Shown in pieces: positions 46,861 to 56,171 of a DNA stretch of 64,000 bases. The DNA lies in assembly GCA_041391425.1 (NCBI GenBank), contig JAWKNZ010000008.1, positions 1-64,000 of the forward strand. The letters are read 5' to 3'. A program made the translations under genes and the position numbers. The DNA comes from JAWKNZ01 sp041391425 (GTDB lineage: Bacteria; Bdellovibrionota_B; Oligoflexia; Oligoflexales; JAWKNZ01). The notes beneath the pieces were generated by a model that was given only the letters and a program-made list of their open reading frames with translations, was not told the origin of the DNA and did not search any database. Position 1 is the first letter of the stretch; each line of letters opens with the position of its first letter.

Positions 46861-47525
46861 ATATCTCTTTAGTCACAGTAAGACGGTTTATGTCTAAAGA
46901 AGATATCAGTTTGGAGCGTCTTCTAAAAATCTGCAATTGGTTAGGAATTAGCCTCACAGATGTTTCGGCCGCTGCAGATAGCCAATCTTTTAAGGCAAAC
47001 CATTTAACACTCGAACAAGAAGAGTACTTTGCAGCATTTCCTAAATACTTCACCTACTTGCGATATCTAGCTCGCGGGTACACCCCTTCCCAAATAGAAG
47101 AAATATTTTGCTTATCCGATGCAAAAACAGATAAATATCTCTTGGAACTCGAACAACTGGAAATTATCTCAAGAAATCCTAATATTAAATTAATTATCCC
47201 TTGGCCTATTCAGTTTAGATTTCCAGGGCCATTACAAAAAAAATTCTTCAATAAAATTCAGTCATACCTCGTCAAACGCCTTTCAATGATTGAATTAAAT
47301 CAAGAAAATACTGCTCTTCCAACATTTTATTTTGCAGATTCTCTTTTACTCCTGCCAGAATCATATCGAAAATACCGAGAAGAGATACAAAAATTATACG
47401 AAAAATGGACCATGATAGGCCGATCAGAAATGCGCCTTTCTAATCCTACTGAATTAATTCCAGCAACATCGTTACTTGGAATAGGGGCTTTCGATGCAAT
47501 CACTGAAGCTATGGGAAAGCCTTAA
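46824..47525 (+). pseudogene. Xre-type regulator, N terminus lost
   Basis: The recognisable text begins at 'ISLVTVRRFMSKEDISLERL', which aligns with residues 28-48 of the paralogue at 18956-19675 ('IGMSESGLKKMLTAKDISLN'). About the first 25 residues of the HTH domain are missing; the ATG at 46824 lies in the end of the HAD fragment, in a different frame. The rest (about 215 residues) looks intact. It could be made from that ATG but would have a damaged DNA-binding domain. Confidence 0.65.
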
Positions 47526-47635
47526 GTATATAATATAAACAAAAATAATAGTAATATTCAATATATCTTCAAAATTTTAACATAAAAGTGTAATCCAAAA
47601 GATTTAGAAACACAAACTAGCCTAAAGGAAAAAAA

Positions 47636-48079
47636 TTGAACAAAAGTAATTTAAAGGGACACTGTTTCTGCAATAGCATAACTTATGAAATAACACCGCC
47701 AACAAAAATATTTTCACATTGTCACTGCGAATCTTGTAGAAGATCACATGGCTCAGCTTTTGTAAGTTGGACTTCTGTCGAGAGCAAATATTTTAAAATT
47801 ACATCAGGTGAAGAACTTATCAGCAATTACGAATCTAGCCCTGGAATTATTTGGCAATTTTGTAAAAAATGTGGAAACAGTCTGTTTCAAAAAACGCGCC
47901 ACTCGCCAGACATGACATATATCGTGGTTGCATCTCTAATTGATGCCATCGATCGTGAGCCGCAAGGGCATGTAAGCTTTGCAGAAAAAGTTACCTGGCT
48001 TGATATAAACGACAATCTACCAAAATTTAAAGAAAAAGCCTCAGATATCCTTGTAACAAATACATCATTAAATTTATGA
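47636..48079 (+). CDS. GFA-family zinc protein
   Basis: A 147-residue protein from a TTG with AAAGGAAA upstream. The zinc cysteines are intact: 'GHCFCNSITYEI', 'FSHCHCESCRRSHGSAF' and 'WQFCKKCGNSLFQK'. It matches the other GFA proteins in the window in layout, but its sequence is clearly different. The enzyme role is uncertain, as for most of this family. Confidence 0.85.
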   Translation: MNKSNLKGHCFCNSITYEITPPTKIFSHCHCESCRRSHGSAFVSWTSVESKYFKITSGEELISNYESSPGIIWQFCKKCGNSLFQKTRHSPDMTYIVVASLIDAIDREPQGHVSFAEKVTWLDINDNLPKFKEKASDILVTNTSLNL

Positions 48080-48423
48080 AAAGTAGCACTATCATTTTCG
48101 CTATCCTTTATAAATTGATATCATAACTTTAATTCCAACGATAAAATCAGCACTGGCTGAAGAATAGAAGTATATAATCTAGATACAAAAATACTAATGA
48201 GACTCATTATCATTGGTGCTCTATCTCATTATATCCAACAGCCATCCAATTTTCTTGATCACAAGCTGCGAGAGGTATAAGCTTATCCTGTGGAATAAAA
48301 ATTCAATATACCTTCTCTTAGGCTTTTAAATATTTATTTTCGATTGGTGCCTAGTTTATTTTTGTTATTACTAATCAATGCTGTCGCATTTTACTGTCGT
48401 ACTTAACAGAGGAGATCTAACTA
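48080..48423. other. Upstream region of the NapA-like operon
   Basis: This 344-bp AT-rich gap presumably holds the operon promoter. I see no clear binding palindrome for a known nitrate or FNR-type regulator. AGAGGAG at 48411-48417 is the ribosome site of the first gene. Confidence 0.5.
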
Positions 48424-51111
48424 ATGTCAAATGAAAACGATCCTTATAAAGGCGAACTGCTTGGTTGTGACCGCCGAGGCTTTTTAAAAGCTTCCACCGC
48501 AGCAGGAATTACTGCTGCAACTGTTAGCTCTGGACTAGGCGCAAAAAAAGCCAAAGCAGCAAAAGCGAACAGCAAACCGGAAGAATATGAACTAACAAAC
48601 GATACAGACAAAACAAATTTGCTGGCGGCTTGCCCTTATTGTGGTGTTGGCTGCGGAACTATTATTCAAGCAAAAAAAGGGCGCATCGTAGGTGTCATCC
48701 CTGACAAAGACCATCCAACCAACAAAGGGTTGCAGTGCATCAAAGGCTTAGCTTCATCAGAAGCAATATATGTCGATCGCTTAACAAAACCTCTAATTAG
48801 AAAAGACATGTCTGATCCGTTAAAAGGGCATATTTCCAAAACCAAAGGCTCTTTCGATATAAATGATTTTCGTGAAGCTAGTTGGGAAGAGGCTGAAGAG
48901 CTTGTCGCTGAAAAAATTGTACATATTATAAAGAAAACTGGAGGTAATTCTATAGGTTTATATGGATCTGGCCAATTAACTCTTGAAGGTCAATACTTAG
49001 AAAACATCTTCATGAAAGGAATTATTGGCTCCAATACTATCGAAGCAAACGCTCGCATGTGCATGACTTCCGCAGTAACCGGCTATTTTAAATCTCTTGG
49101 ATCCGATACTCCTCCTACATGTTATGATGATGTCGAACTCGCCGACATGATCGCATTTTGGGGACATAATCCAAGGGGTGCCCATCCCATTTTGTTCTGG
49201 CGTGCCGCAGATCATAAAAAATTAAAAGACATCCCAACCTTAGTCGTAGATCCCCGCAGAACGGGAACTGTAGCTGGCTTTGAAGAGATCAACCCAAGCA
49301 ATTCTTATCACTTTCAAACTATAAACGGTGATATTTCCATTCAAAATGCTATTGCCTATGCGATCTTGGAAAAACATCCAGATGCAGTAGACTACGAATT
49401 TTTAAAGAAAAATGTTACAGGTTGGGAAGACTATATTAAAAAAGTAAAAGCAGGCTTCAATCCCAAAAAAGTCGAACACATGACCATGATCCCAGCTGCC
49501 CGCATATACGAAGTAGCAAAGGTCTGGGCCGAAGCTTCTATCAAAGGTCGCAAACGAGGCAGTGGTGGAGTGCTTTCTATTTGGGGCATTGGCTTTAATC
49601 AACATATACACGGCCAACACAATACCATGGGGATGGTAAATCTTATGGCATTGACTGGAAATATTGGTAGACCTGGCTGTGGCCCTCATTCTCAAACAGG
49701 GCAACCCAATGCAATGGGTGAGCGTTTAACCGGTGGCCTAACAGGGAGGCTACCTTTCAACAAAGGCTTAGATGATAAAGCCCATCGCAATCACATAGCC
49801 GATGCTTGGAGGGTTCCAAGGGCTAGATTGGAAGAAGTAGCCTCACAAAGCAATCAAGGGATGGCCATCGGTATGATGGAGCGCGCTCTTAAAGGCGAAG
49901 TTAATGCTATGTTTCTAATTTATGCAACCCATATAGACCTTCCAGAAGCCCATACTCTGGTCCGCCCTGCTCTTAGACGCACATTCAATGTCGTACAAGA
50001 AATATACAAGAATGCGCCTAACAATTTATTCGCCGACGTCATCTTACCTGCTGCTACCTGGGGTGAATGGGTAGGAGGAACATATATTCAATCAGAGAGA
50101 AGGGTTTACGTTTGTGACGGCACAGCAAACCCCATCAAAGGCACAAGACCTGATATGGATATGGTTATAGACAAAGGAATAAAAATTGCTGACAAACTCG
50201 GTTTAGATGGCAAAAAAATATTCCCATATAAACGTATGAAGAATGGTTTTTATGACCCAGAAGATATTTTTAGGGACTTAGTCAAAGCATCTAAAGGTAG
50301 TGACGCTGATCTAACAGGAATGCTTGAAGTTGAAAAGAAAACTAAAAAAGGCCTCTATGATCAAATAAGAGATTTACGGGGAATTCAATGGCCAGCGCCA
50401 ACAGCAGAAATTGCTATGCAAGGCGGGACTAAACGTAGATACCTTGGGCAAGAAGGCAACTGGCCAGGAAAACCCTACAAAAATTTCCGTCACAAAGATG
50501 GCAAATTGCATATGCACTTTTGCAACCAAGATTATACTGATAGGGAAAAGATAACCAAAGAACTCATGCGCTTCGGTGTCGATAAGGATTTTTATGCAAT
50601 CGATAATCAAGATTTATTAATTAAAGCAAGAGATAATGCCCTCACCCCAGAACTTCCTGATCACGATCATTTAGGTAAAGCTTGGAACAAAGTTCCAAAA
50701 GATAAATATCCATTTTGGCTTGGTTTAGGTGTTGTTTATGAGCATTTCCACACTGCCAAAACCATTCGCTCAGGGACAACTAGAAAATTGGTCCCAGAAC
50801 AATATATCGAAATGCATGTGGATGATGCCAAAGAGCTTGAGGTCAAAGATGGAGAGTGGGTTAAAGTCATTACACGTCGAGGAGAGTACCAAGCGAGAGT
50901 ATCGATTGGGCTTGATTCCGTTGTGAAGCCAGCTCGCAATACAGTTCCCAAAGGCTATGTCTTTAGTCCCTGGAATCTTTCTGTTGCCGACTCTGCCGAC
51001 CCCAAAAAGAATAAATGGCTGGTAAATGGTGTTTCTCACAGAGCCTTTGATCCTGTTTCAGGACAAGTGGACTTTAAGAAACTCGCTGCACGTATCGAAA
51101 AACTTAGTTAA
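48424..51111 (+). CDS. napA: NapA-like periplasmic molybdopterin oxidoreductase
   Basis: An 895-residue exported enzyme with a Tat signal ('DRRGFLKASTAAG', then an Ala-rich stretch). The [4Fe-4S] site is C70-x2-C73-x3-C77 ('CPYCGVGCG') plus C106 ('LQCIKG'). C214 in 'ARMCMTSAV' fits the Cys that binds Mo in the Nap/Nas class, and 'GQPNAMGERLTGGL' is a bis-MGD-binding region. The nearest match is the nitrate reductase group; it is about 60 residues longer than typical NapA. No NapD chaperone or NapB gene is seen. Start with AGAGGAG is firm. Another oxyanion as substrate is possible. Confidence 0.75.
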   Translation: MSNENDPYKGELLGCDRRGFLKASTAAGITAATVSSGLGAKKAKAAKANSKPEEYELTNDTDKTNLLAACPYCGVGCGTIIQAKKGRIVGVIPDKDHPTNKGLQCIKGLASSEAIYVDRLTKPLIRKDMSDPLKGHISKTKGSFDINDFREASWEEAEELVAEKIVHIIKKTGGNSIGLYGSGQLTLEGQYLENIFMKGIIGSNTIEANARMCMTSAVTGYFKSLGSDTPPTCYDDVELADMIAFWGHNPRGAHPILFWRAADHKKLKDIPTLVVDPRRTGTVAGFEEINPSNSYHFQTINGDISIQNAIAYAILEKHPDAVDYEFLKKNVTGWEDYIKKVKAGFNPKKVEHMTMIPAARIYEVAKVWAEASIKGRKRGSGGVLSIWGIGFNQHIHGQHNTMGMVNLMALTGNIGRPGCGPHSQTGQPNAMGERLTGGLTGRLPFNKGLDDKAHRNHIADAWRVPRARLEEVASQSNQGMAIGMMERALKGEVNAMFLIYATHIDLPEAHTLVRPALRRTFNVVQEIYKNAPNNLFADVILPAATWGEWVGGTYIQSERRVYVCDGTANPIKGTRPDMDMVIDKGIKIADKLGLDGKKIFPYKRMKNGFYDPEDIFRDLVKASKGSDADLTGMLEVEKKTKKGLYDQIRDLRGIQWPAPTAEIAMQGGTKRRYLGQEGNWPGKPYKNFRHKDGKLHMHFCNQDYTDREKITKELMRFGVDKDFYAIDNQDLLIKARDNALTPELPDHDHLGKAWNKVPKDKYPFWLGLGVVYEHFHTAKTIRSGTTRKLVPEQYIEMHVDDAKELEVKDGEWVKVITRRGEYQARVSIGLDSVVKPARNTVPKGYVFSPWNLSVADSADPKKNKWLVNGVSHRAFDPVSGQVDFKKLAARIEKLS

Positions 51112-51126
51112 AGAGGAGACTTATAC

Positions 51127-51759
51127 ATGAAATATTTTGTGACAATAATCTTTGCGTATTTTGTTTCTTCTACCATTTTTGCAAAAGGCGATGCTAAAAA
51201 GGGCAAAGAGCTTTATGAACAAACATGCGTTGGTTGCCATCAAAAAGATGGTTTAGGCTACCCCGGTCTCGGCCCACGCTTGAACACACCCGACCTATTG
51301 TTTCTGGCAAATGATGAATTTTTCAAAAAAACGATTTTAGAAGGACGACCCGGTACCGGTATGATCTCATATAAAATCCTACCAAATATTGCAAAAGGTG
51401 TAGATGATATTGTTGCCTATTTTAGAAGCTGGGAGACAAGCTATCCTAATTATAAGAGACAAAAAGTAAACTGGAACAAAAAAATTAAGGGCAATATAAA
51501 TAAAGGTAAAGTATCATTTCGTAGCTATTGTTCCTCTTGCCACGGACCAAATGGTGGAGGATACGCTGATGGTGGCTCTGGGTTAGCAATTGGCCTCAGT
51601 GGTTTCTTAAAAGCTGCATCGGACGATTTTATTAAAAAAACAATAGAAACTGGACGCGCAGGCACTGCTATGAAACCATTTGGGCACGGTAGAGGGCTTG
51701 CAAATATCTCTGAAAATGAGATAAACGATATCATATCTTATTTGAGAAGTTTGGAATAG
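51127..51759 (+). CDS. Tandem class I cytochrome c
   Basis: A 210-residue exported protein with signal peptide (residues 1-20) and two cytochrome c domains. Haem motifs are CVGCH (34-38) and CSSCH (135-139); each domain has a distal Met candidate ('RPGTGMISYK', 'RAGTAMKPF'). This is two monohaem domains joined, unlike NapB. It starts 16 bases after the molybdoenzyme with GAGGAG, and its stop overlaps the next GTG (TAGTG). It should pass electrons to the molybdoenzyme. Confidence 0.85.
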   Translation: MKYFVTIIFAYFVSSTIFAKGDAKKGKELYEQTCVGCHQKDGLGYPGLGPRLNTPDLLFLANDEFFKKTILEGRPGTGMISYKILPNIAKGVDDIVAYFRSWETSYPNYKRQKVNWNKKIKGNINKGKVSFRSYCSSCHGPNGGGYADGGSGLAIGLSGFLKAASDDFIKKTIETGRAGTAMKPFGHGRGLANISENEINDIISYLRSLE

Positions 51760-52352
51760 TGGACGATCACAATAAAACTTTAGAGAGGAGAACAATTCTT
51801 AAAGCTCTCCTCTCTTCGCTTTTTTTCCTAACTCCTGTCATTGCAATCGCTACTAAACGTAAAAAAAATGGAAAAAGGCGATTTTTAAGACCTCCAGGAG
51901 CATTACCCGAAAGCGATTTTCTACGCCAATGCATCGGCTGCTTTAAATGCGCTACTGCGTGCCCTAATGACTGCATTGAAATGGCTAGCTTTGAATGGGG
52001 CGCTTCAAATGTCCACACTCCTGTTATCAACCCAAGAAGTCGAGGCTGTATTCTCTGTATGAGATGTACAGAGGTCTGCCCTACCGGAGCCTTAAAAGAA
52101 ATCAGTAGAGATATGGATGTCGTAAAAAGAGAAGTTAAAATGGGCACTGCTTCAGTAGATACCAACTTGTGCTATTCATATTTTGGCAGAACCTGCGGCG
52201 TTTGCTATAGAGCCTGCCCTCTACCAGGAAAAGCTATGAAAATAGGCCTTTATGAACAACCCATAGTCGACCCAGAACAATGCGTTGGTTGCGGTCTTTG
52301 CGAACAGTCATGCATTCATATGCCACAAGCAATACGGATAAGCCCAGCATGA
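51759..52352 (+). CDS. napG: NapG-like exported ferredoxin
   Basis: A 197-residue protein with an N-terminal twin-arginine motif ('ERRTILKALLS') and hydrophobic stretch. Four Cys clusters suit four [4Fe-4S] centres of the MauM/NapG family: 'CIGCFKCATACP', 'CILCMRCTEVCP', 'CGVCYRACP' and 'CVGCGLCEQSCI'. It would take electrons from the membrane partner and pass them to the periplasm. GTG start overlaps the cytochrome stop and its own stop overlaps the ATG of the NapH-like gene. Confidence 0.8.
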   Translation: MDDHNKTLERRTILKALLSSLFFLTPVIAIATKRKKNGKRRFLRPPGALPESDFLRQCIGCFKCATACPNDCIEMASFEWGASNVHTPVINPRSRGCILCMRCTEVCPTGALKEISRDMDVVKREVKMGTASVDTNLCYSYFGRTCGVCYRACPLPGKAMKIGLYEQPIVDPEQCVGCGLCEQSCIHMPQAIRISPA

Positions 52353-53908
52353 GTAATAAAAGACAATTAAAAAAAATAAAGTGGAATGAACTAGTACGTC
52401 TCACTAGCCTACTAGCTGTAGTTGGATTTTTTATTTTAGTACCTCTTAGTAACTGGTATGCAAACAACAAGATCGCTTATAACCAACAACGCCTCGTCGG
52501 CTTAGCTGATGGTGAGTTCATGGCCTTTATTTATTCATGCCTAGATAACCTATATTCATTATGGAGCGACCCAATTAAGGCAGCCACATCTAATAATGGT
52601 TCTCTCTGGGCCTATACTGTTTTAGGTATACCAATATCTGATCCACTTGGACTCATTGCCGAGCTAATTAATTCAGTTAAATTTCCAACAAAATATCTTA
52701 TAGGCGGTTTAATACCTTTTCTAATTGCACTCATATTTGGTCGAGTTTTTTGTGCTTGGTTTTGTCCCATGGTGCTCTTATTCGGGATTAATGCAAGGAT
52801 TAGAAAGGCTTTAGACAAAGTTGGCGTGCCCCTATTACGCATAAAATTACCATCATACACTAGAACGTTTCTATTTTGGTTTGGACTTATCATAAGCCAT
52901 TTCATGGGTGCCTGGGTCTGGCACTTTATATTGCCTTATATAACTTTTTCCCATGAAATTTTCTCAATCATCATTTTCTCAAGTGTAACAATAGGATTTT
53001 ATTTTTTACTCTCGATAGTACTCTTAGATCTTGCTGTCATTCCCGGTGAATTTTGCAAATCTGTTTGCCCAACTGGATTACTACTAGGCTGGGTTGGAAG
53101 ATTTCGCTTATTTAAAATCCACGCCGAAAGCACAAAATGTCCAAAATATTGCATCCAATGTTTAAACGTTTGCCCGGTTGGTCTTTATCCTAGAAAAGAC
53201 ATAAAATTAAATTCATGCCACTTATGTCTAAAGTGCAAAAATCAATGCCCCAAGCAAATTATTTCCCTACGCCCAACATTTAACCTAAGCAAAGTAGCAA
53301 AATTATCAAAGAAAGCTATACCTCTAATTCAAAATTTTCTTATATTTTCGGTTTTAACGATCAGCGGATCAGCTAAAGCACACCACTATAAAGGTTTGCC
53401 GCATTACTCATATTTTGAAAACTACCCACAAGTACCAATATTAGAGTTTATCGCTGAAGGCCATGATTATGAAATGCTCGCTACAGTATACAACTTTCAG
53501 GGCCTAAACATGGAACAAGTGGATTCCCCTGATGATGTCCGTCTTTATGTCTATATCTTCGATATACAAAGAAATAAATCATACTTAGGAAAGGTAAATT
53601 TTGAAATATCCAGTGATAATGAAAAAATATTACAAATAAATAAGCTCGAACCTGAGCAAGAAAGCATTTATCTACTTCAAAAAAAGATAAAAGAGCAAAG
53701 CAATCTACTCTTAACAGCATCATTTTTAAATGATGAGGGAAAACAGATAATAATTAAACTCCCAATACAAATAACTCCAAGCTTTTTAGAAGCTTATGGA
53801 GTCTATTTTGCAATTGTCGGTTTTTTCATCGTTGTCATGGCAATCAAGCTACTAGCCCGTAACAAATCAACTAAAGAGAGCGATAAAAGGTTAGCTTATG
53901 CAAAATAA
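52349..53908 (+). CDS. napH: NapH-like membrane ferredoxin with an extra C-terminal domain
   Basis: A 519-residue protein; the start at 52349 overlaps the NapG-like stop (ATGA). It has four or more membrane helices with 'FGRVFCAWFCPMVLLFGIN' and 'CKSVCPTGLLLGW' marking the cysteine motifs between helices, then two [4Fe-4S] sites 'CPKYCIQCLNVCP' and 'CHLCLKCKNQCP'. After residue about 330 it differs from ordinary NapH: a further ~190 residues, beginning with a hydrophobic stretch and 'AHHYKGLPHYSYFENY', then a periplasm-like domain and a final membrane helix. It probably oxidises quinol. Confidence 0.8.
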   Translation: MSNKRQLKKIKWNELVRLTSLLAVVGFFILVPLSNWYANNKIAYNQQRLVGLADGEFMAFIYSCLDNLYSLWSDPIKAATSNNGSLWAYTVLGIPISDPLGLIAELINSVKFPTKYLIGGLIPFLIALIFGRVFCAWFCPMVLLFGINARIRKALDKVGVPLLRIKLPSYTRTFLFWFGLIISHFMGAWVWHFILPYITFSHEIFSIIIFSSVTIGFYFLLSIVLLDLAVIPGEFCKSVCPTGLLLGWVGRFRLFKIHAESTKCPKYCIQCLNVCPVGLYPRKDIKLNSCHLCLKCKNQCPKQIISLRPTFNLSKVAKLSKKAIPLIQNFLIFSVLTISGSAKAHHYKGLPHYSYFENYPQVPILEFIAEGHDYEMLATVYNFQGLNMEQVDSPDDVRLYVYIFDIQRNKSYLGKVNFEISSDNEKILQINKLEPEQESIYLLQKKIKEQSNLLLTASFLNDEGKQIIIKLPIQITPSFLEAYGVYFAIVGFFIVVMAIKLLARNKSTKESDKRLAYAK

Positions 53909-55463
53909 CAGTCAGTCGACTCATACTCAAATGGGCGTAGAACATCATATGCATCATACTGACAATAGCCTGCATTCTACGTATCCCGCTTTAGAAGCAT
54001 ATACCATCGTAATAATATTTGTACTTATAGGAATATGGTATTTAAGAAGGATAGGAGAACAAACTTTTTCAAATAAAGCACATTCATGGCGTTTTGATTT
54101 ATTCCGTATCCCTGGCCTCGAAAACTTAGTAAAATGGCGTTTTTTTTCCTACTTTATCCGCAGTATCCCCGCATTTTTATTTATAACTGTACTAGTAACA
54201 GGTTTTTGGGGAAATACAAGGACAAGCTTTGCCGCTCCATTTACTTGGCTATTCTGGTGGACACTTTTAATAGTATTTGTCGCATTTGCCGGAAAAATTT
54301 TCTGCGCTGCATGCCCTTGGGATTTTTTTGCCAACTTGTTCGAATTCGGATGGATCAAGCGTAAGAAAATCACTTCTCAAAGTGTGAACCTCAAATGGCC
54401 CCGCTTCCTCGCAAATATATACTTAGCTAGTGGTTTATTTATCGTTCTGACCTGGCTTGAATTAGGTTATGGCATCACCAAAAGCTCATATATCACTGCA
54501 TGGCTAGGGCTAGGATTTATTGCATTGATTATAGTCTGCGCACTGCTATTTGAGCGCAGGTCTTTTTGCCGTTTCGGATGCCCAATCGGTAGAATTAGCG
54601 GAGTGTACTCACAATTTTCCCCTTTAGAGCTAAGGGTAAAAAACAAATCGACCTGCAATACATGCACAGATCATGCCTGTGTCCGTGGAACGGATCAAAG
54701 CACACCATGCCCAACCTTCCAGATCCCGTATAGACTAAGAGAAAACACTTACTGCACTCTTTGCACCGAATGTATCCGCTCCTGCGATAAAAATAACCTC
54801 ACCATAAAAATGCGTCCCCTAGGTACTGACTTGTATAATGCAAAAACCGCAAGAAGTGACGAAGTACTATTGACAGTTATTATTTTCGTCTTAACTTTTT
54901 TTCATGGTTTGACCATGACGCCAACCTGGTTTGATTGGACCAGTAAATTTTCACTAAAATTCGATCTTATTTATATTCAATCATTCACAATTTTAATGGC
55001 AGCTCTTTTAGGAGCGGGATTTCTATTTTTCTCTAACTTTATTAAATTGATACAAGTGCGTTATCGGTTACCAAAAATTTCAGCCGGGCTGATCATGTCC
55101 TTTATCCCATTGGTCTTAGGCTACCATCTCGGCCATAACTTCATGCACCTCTTCGAAGAGCTCACAAATCTGGTACCGCTCATAAATGATCCATTCGGTA
55201 GAAACTGGAATATCTGGGGATGGCAAAACTTCCAACCATTCCCGCTAATAGAACATAAAGTAATAAAGTATCTCCAATTTTTCGCCATCATTATAGGATT
55301 CTGGTATTCGGCTAAAACTCTAAGATCAAGAATCGAGCAAATTGCACCTACAAAGAGTACAGCAACAGCACTTTACCTATCACATTATATTGTGCTTATA
55401 TCTATGGGAATACTTGCACTTTGGTTTGTCTACCAACCTATGGCTATGCGCAGTGGTTTTTAG
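53898..55463 (+). CDS. Second NapH/CcoG-like membrane iron-sulphur protein
   Basis: A 521-residue membrane protein with His-rich N terminus ('MGVEHHMHHTD') and about 10 helices. The motifs 'FCAACPWDFFANL' and 'CRFGCPIGRISG' resemble those of the first NapH-like protein, and 'CNTCTDHACVRGTDQSTPCP' and 'CTLCTECIRSCDKNN' are two [4Fe-4S] sites. The last third has more helices than NapH, with His in 'GYHLGHNFMHLFEE' that could bind haem or quinone. It starts in the end of the previous gene. Probably quinone-linked. Confidence 0.75.
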   Translation: MQNNSQSTHTQMGVEHHMHHTDNSLHSTYPALEAYTIVIIFVLIGIWYLRRIGEQTFSNKAHSWRFDLFRIPGLENLVKWRFFSYFIRSIPAFLFITVLVTGFWGNTRTSFAAPFTWLFWWTLLIVFVAFAGKIFCAACPWDFFANLFEFGWIKRKKITSQSVNLKWPRFLANIYLASGLFIVLTWLELGYGITKSSYITAWLGLGFIALIIVCALLFERRSFCRFGCPIGRISGVYSQFSPLELRVKNKSTCNTCTDHACVRGTDQSTPCPTFQIPYRLRENTYCTLCTECIRSCDKNNLTIKMRPLGTDLYNAKTARSDEVLLTVIIFVLTFFHGLTMTPTWFDWTSKFSLKFDLIYIQSFTILMAALLGAGFLFFSNFIKLIQVRYRLPKISAGLIMSFIPLVLGYHLGHNFMHLFEELTNLVPLINDPFGRNWNIWGWQNFQPFPLIEHKVIKYLQFFAIIIGFWYSAKTLRSRIEQIAPTKSTATALYLSHYIVLISMGILALWFVYQPMAMRSGF

Positions 55464-55471
55464 AGGTATAA

Positions 55472-56044
55472 ATGGATGAGAATATAAAATTTAACCGTAG
55501 AAAGTTTTTTACATTTGCCAAAGACAATAGACAGGGCGCATTAGCTGCGATGTCTAAAGAGGTTTTGGGCAGCACCTACAAACGAGAACATTTACGGCCA
55601 CCAGGTGCTATACCCGAACCTGAGTTTTTGGTAACTTGCACAAGATGCGGGTATTGCGCTGAAGCCTGCCCATATGGGTCTATTGAACTCATTGAAAATA
55701 ACGAAAATTCACTTAAAGATAACACCCCAACGATAAATGTATTTGATACTCCTTGCCACTATTGCCAAGATACACCATGCGTCACTGCATGTGAGCCAGG
55801 TGCATTGAATAAAAAGGCAATAGGAGGAATGGGCAAAGCCAAGTTTAAACAAGAACATTGCCTAGTTACACAGGGGCAGTACTGCGATTACTGCTTTAAC
55901 AGCTGTCCCGCAACCATTAAAGCAATCACAAAAACAGATGCAAAAATTCCTGAAATAGATCAAGATAAGTGCATCGGCTGTGGAAAATGCGCCTATATTT
56001 GTGTAAGCCAAACTGGAAAAGCAATTATCATAGAGCCCAGCTAA
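55472..56044 (+). CDS. Second NapG-like ferredoxin
   Basis: A 190-residue protein with four cysteine clusters: 'CTRCGYCAEACP', 'CHYCQDTPCVTACE', 'CDYCFNSCP' and 'CIGCGKCAYICV'. It begins with a twin-arginine-like 'RRKFFTFAKDNRQG', but no hydrophobic core follows, so it may stay in the cytoplasm or be exported with a partner. AGAGG precedes the ATG, 8 bases after the NapH-like stop. Same family as the other NapG-like protein but clearly diverged. Confidence 0.8.
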   Translation: MDENIKFNRRKFFTFAKDNRQGALAAMSKEVLGSTYKREHLRPPGAIPEPEFLVTCTRCGYCAEACPYGSIELIENNENSLKDNTPTINVFDTPCHYCQDTPCVTACEPGALNKKAIGGMGKAKFKQEHCLVTQGQYCDYCFNSCPATIKAITKTDAKIPEIDQDKCIGCGKCAYICVSQTGKAIIIEPS

Positions 56045-56171
56045 GAAACTGTAAAGAAAGCACAACCCTCACTTTTCTTCACAGGAGAGTGCAATCATTA
56101 TAGTAATATAATATTCGGTACTTTTTCTTTGCCAACAGCTTCTAGCTAAGTAGATAAGGATAGTATTGACA

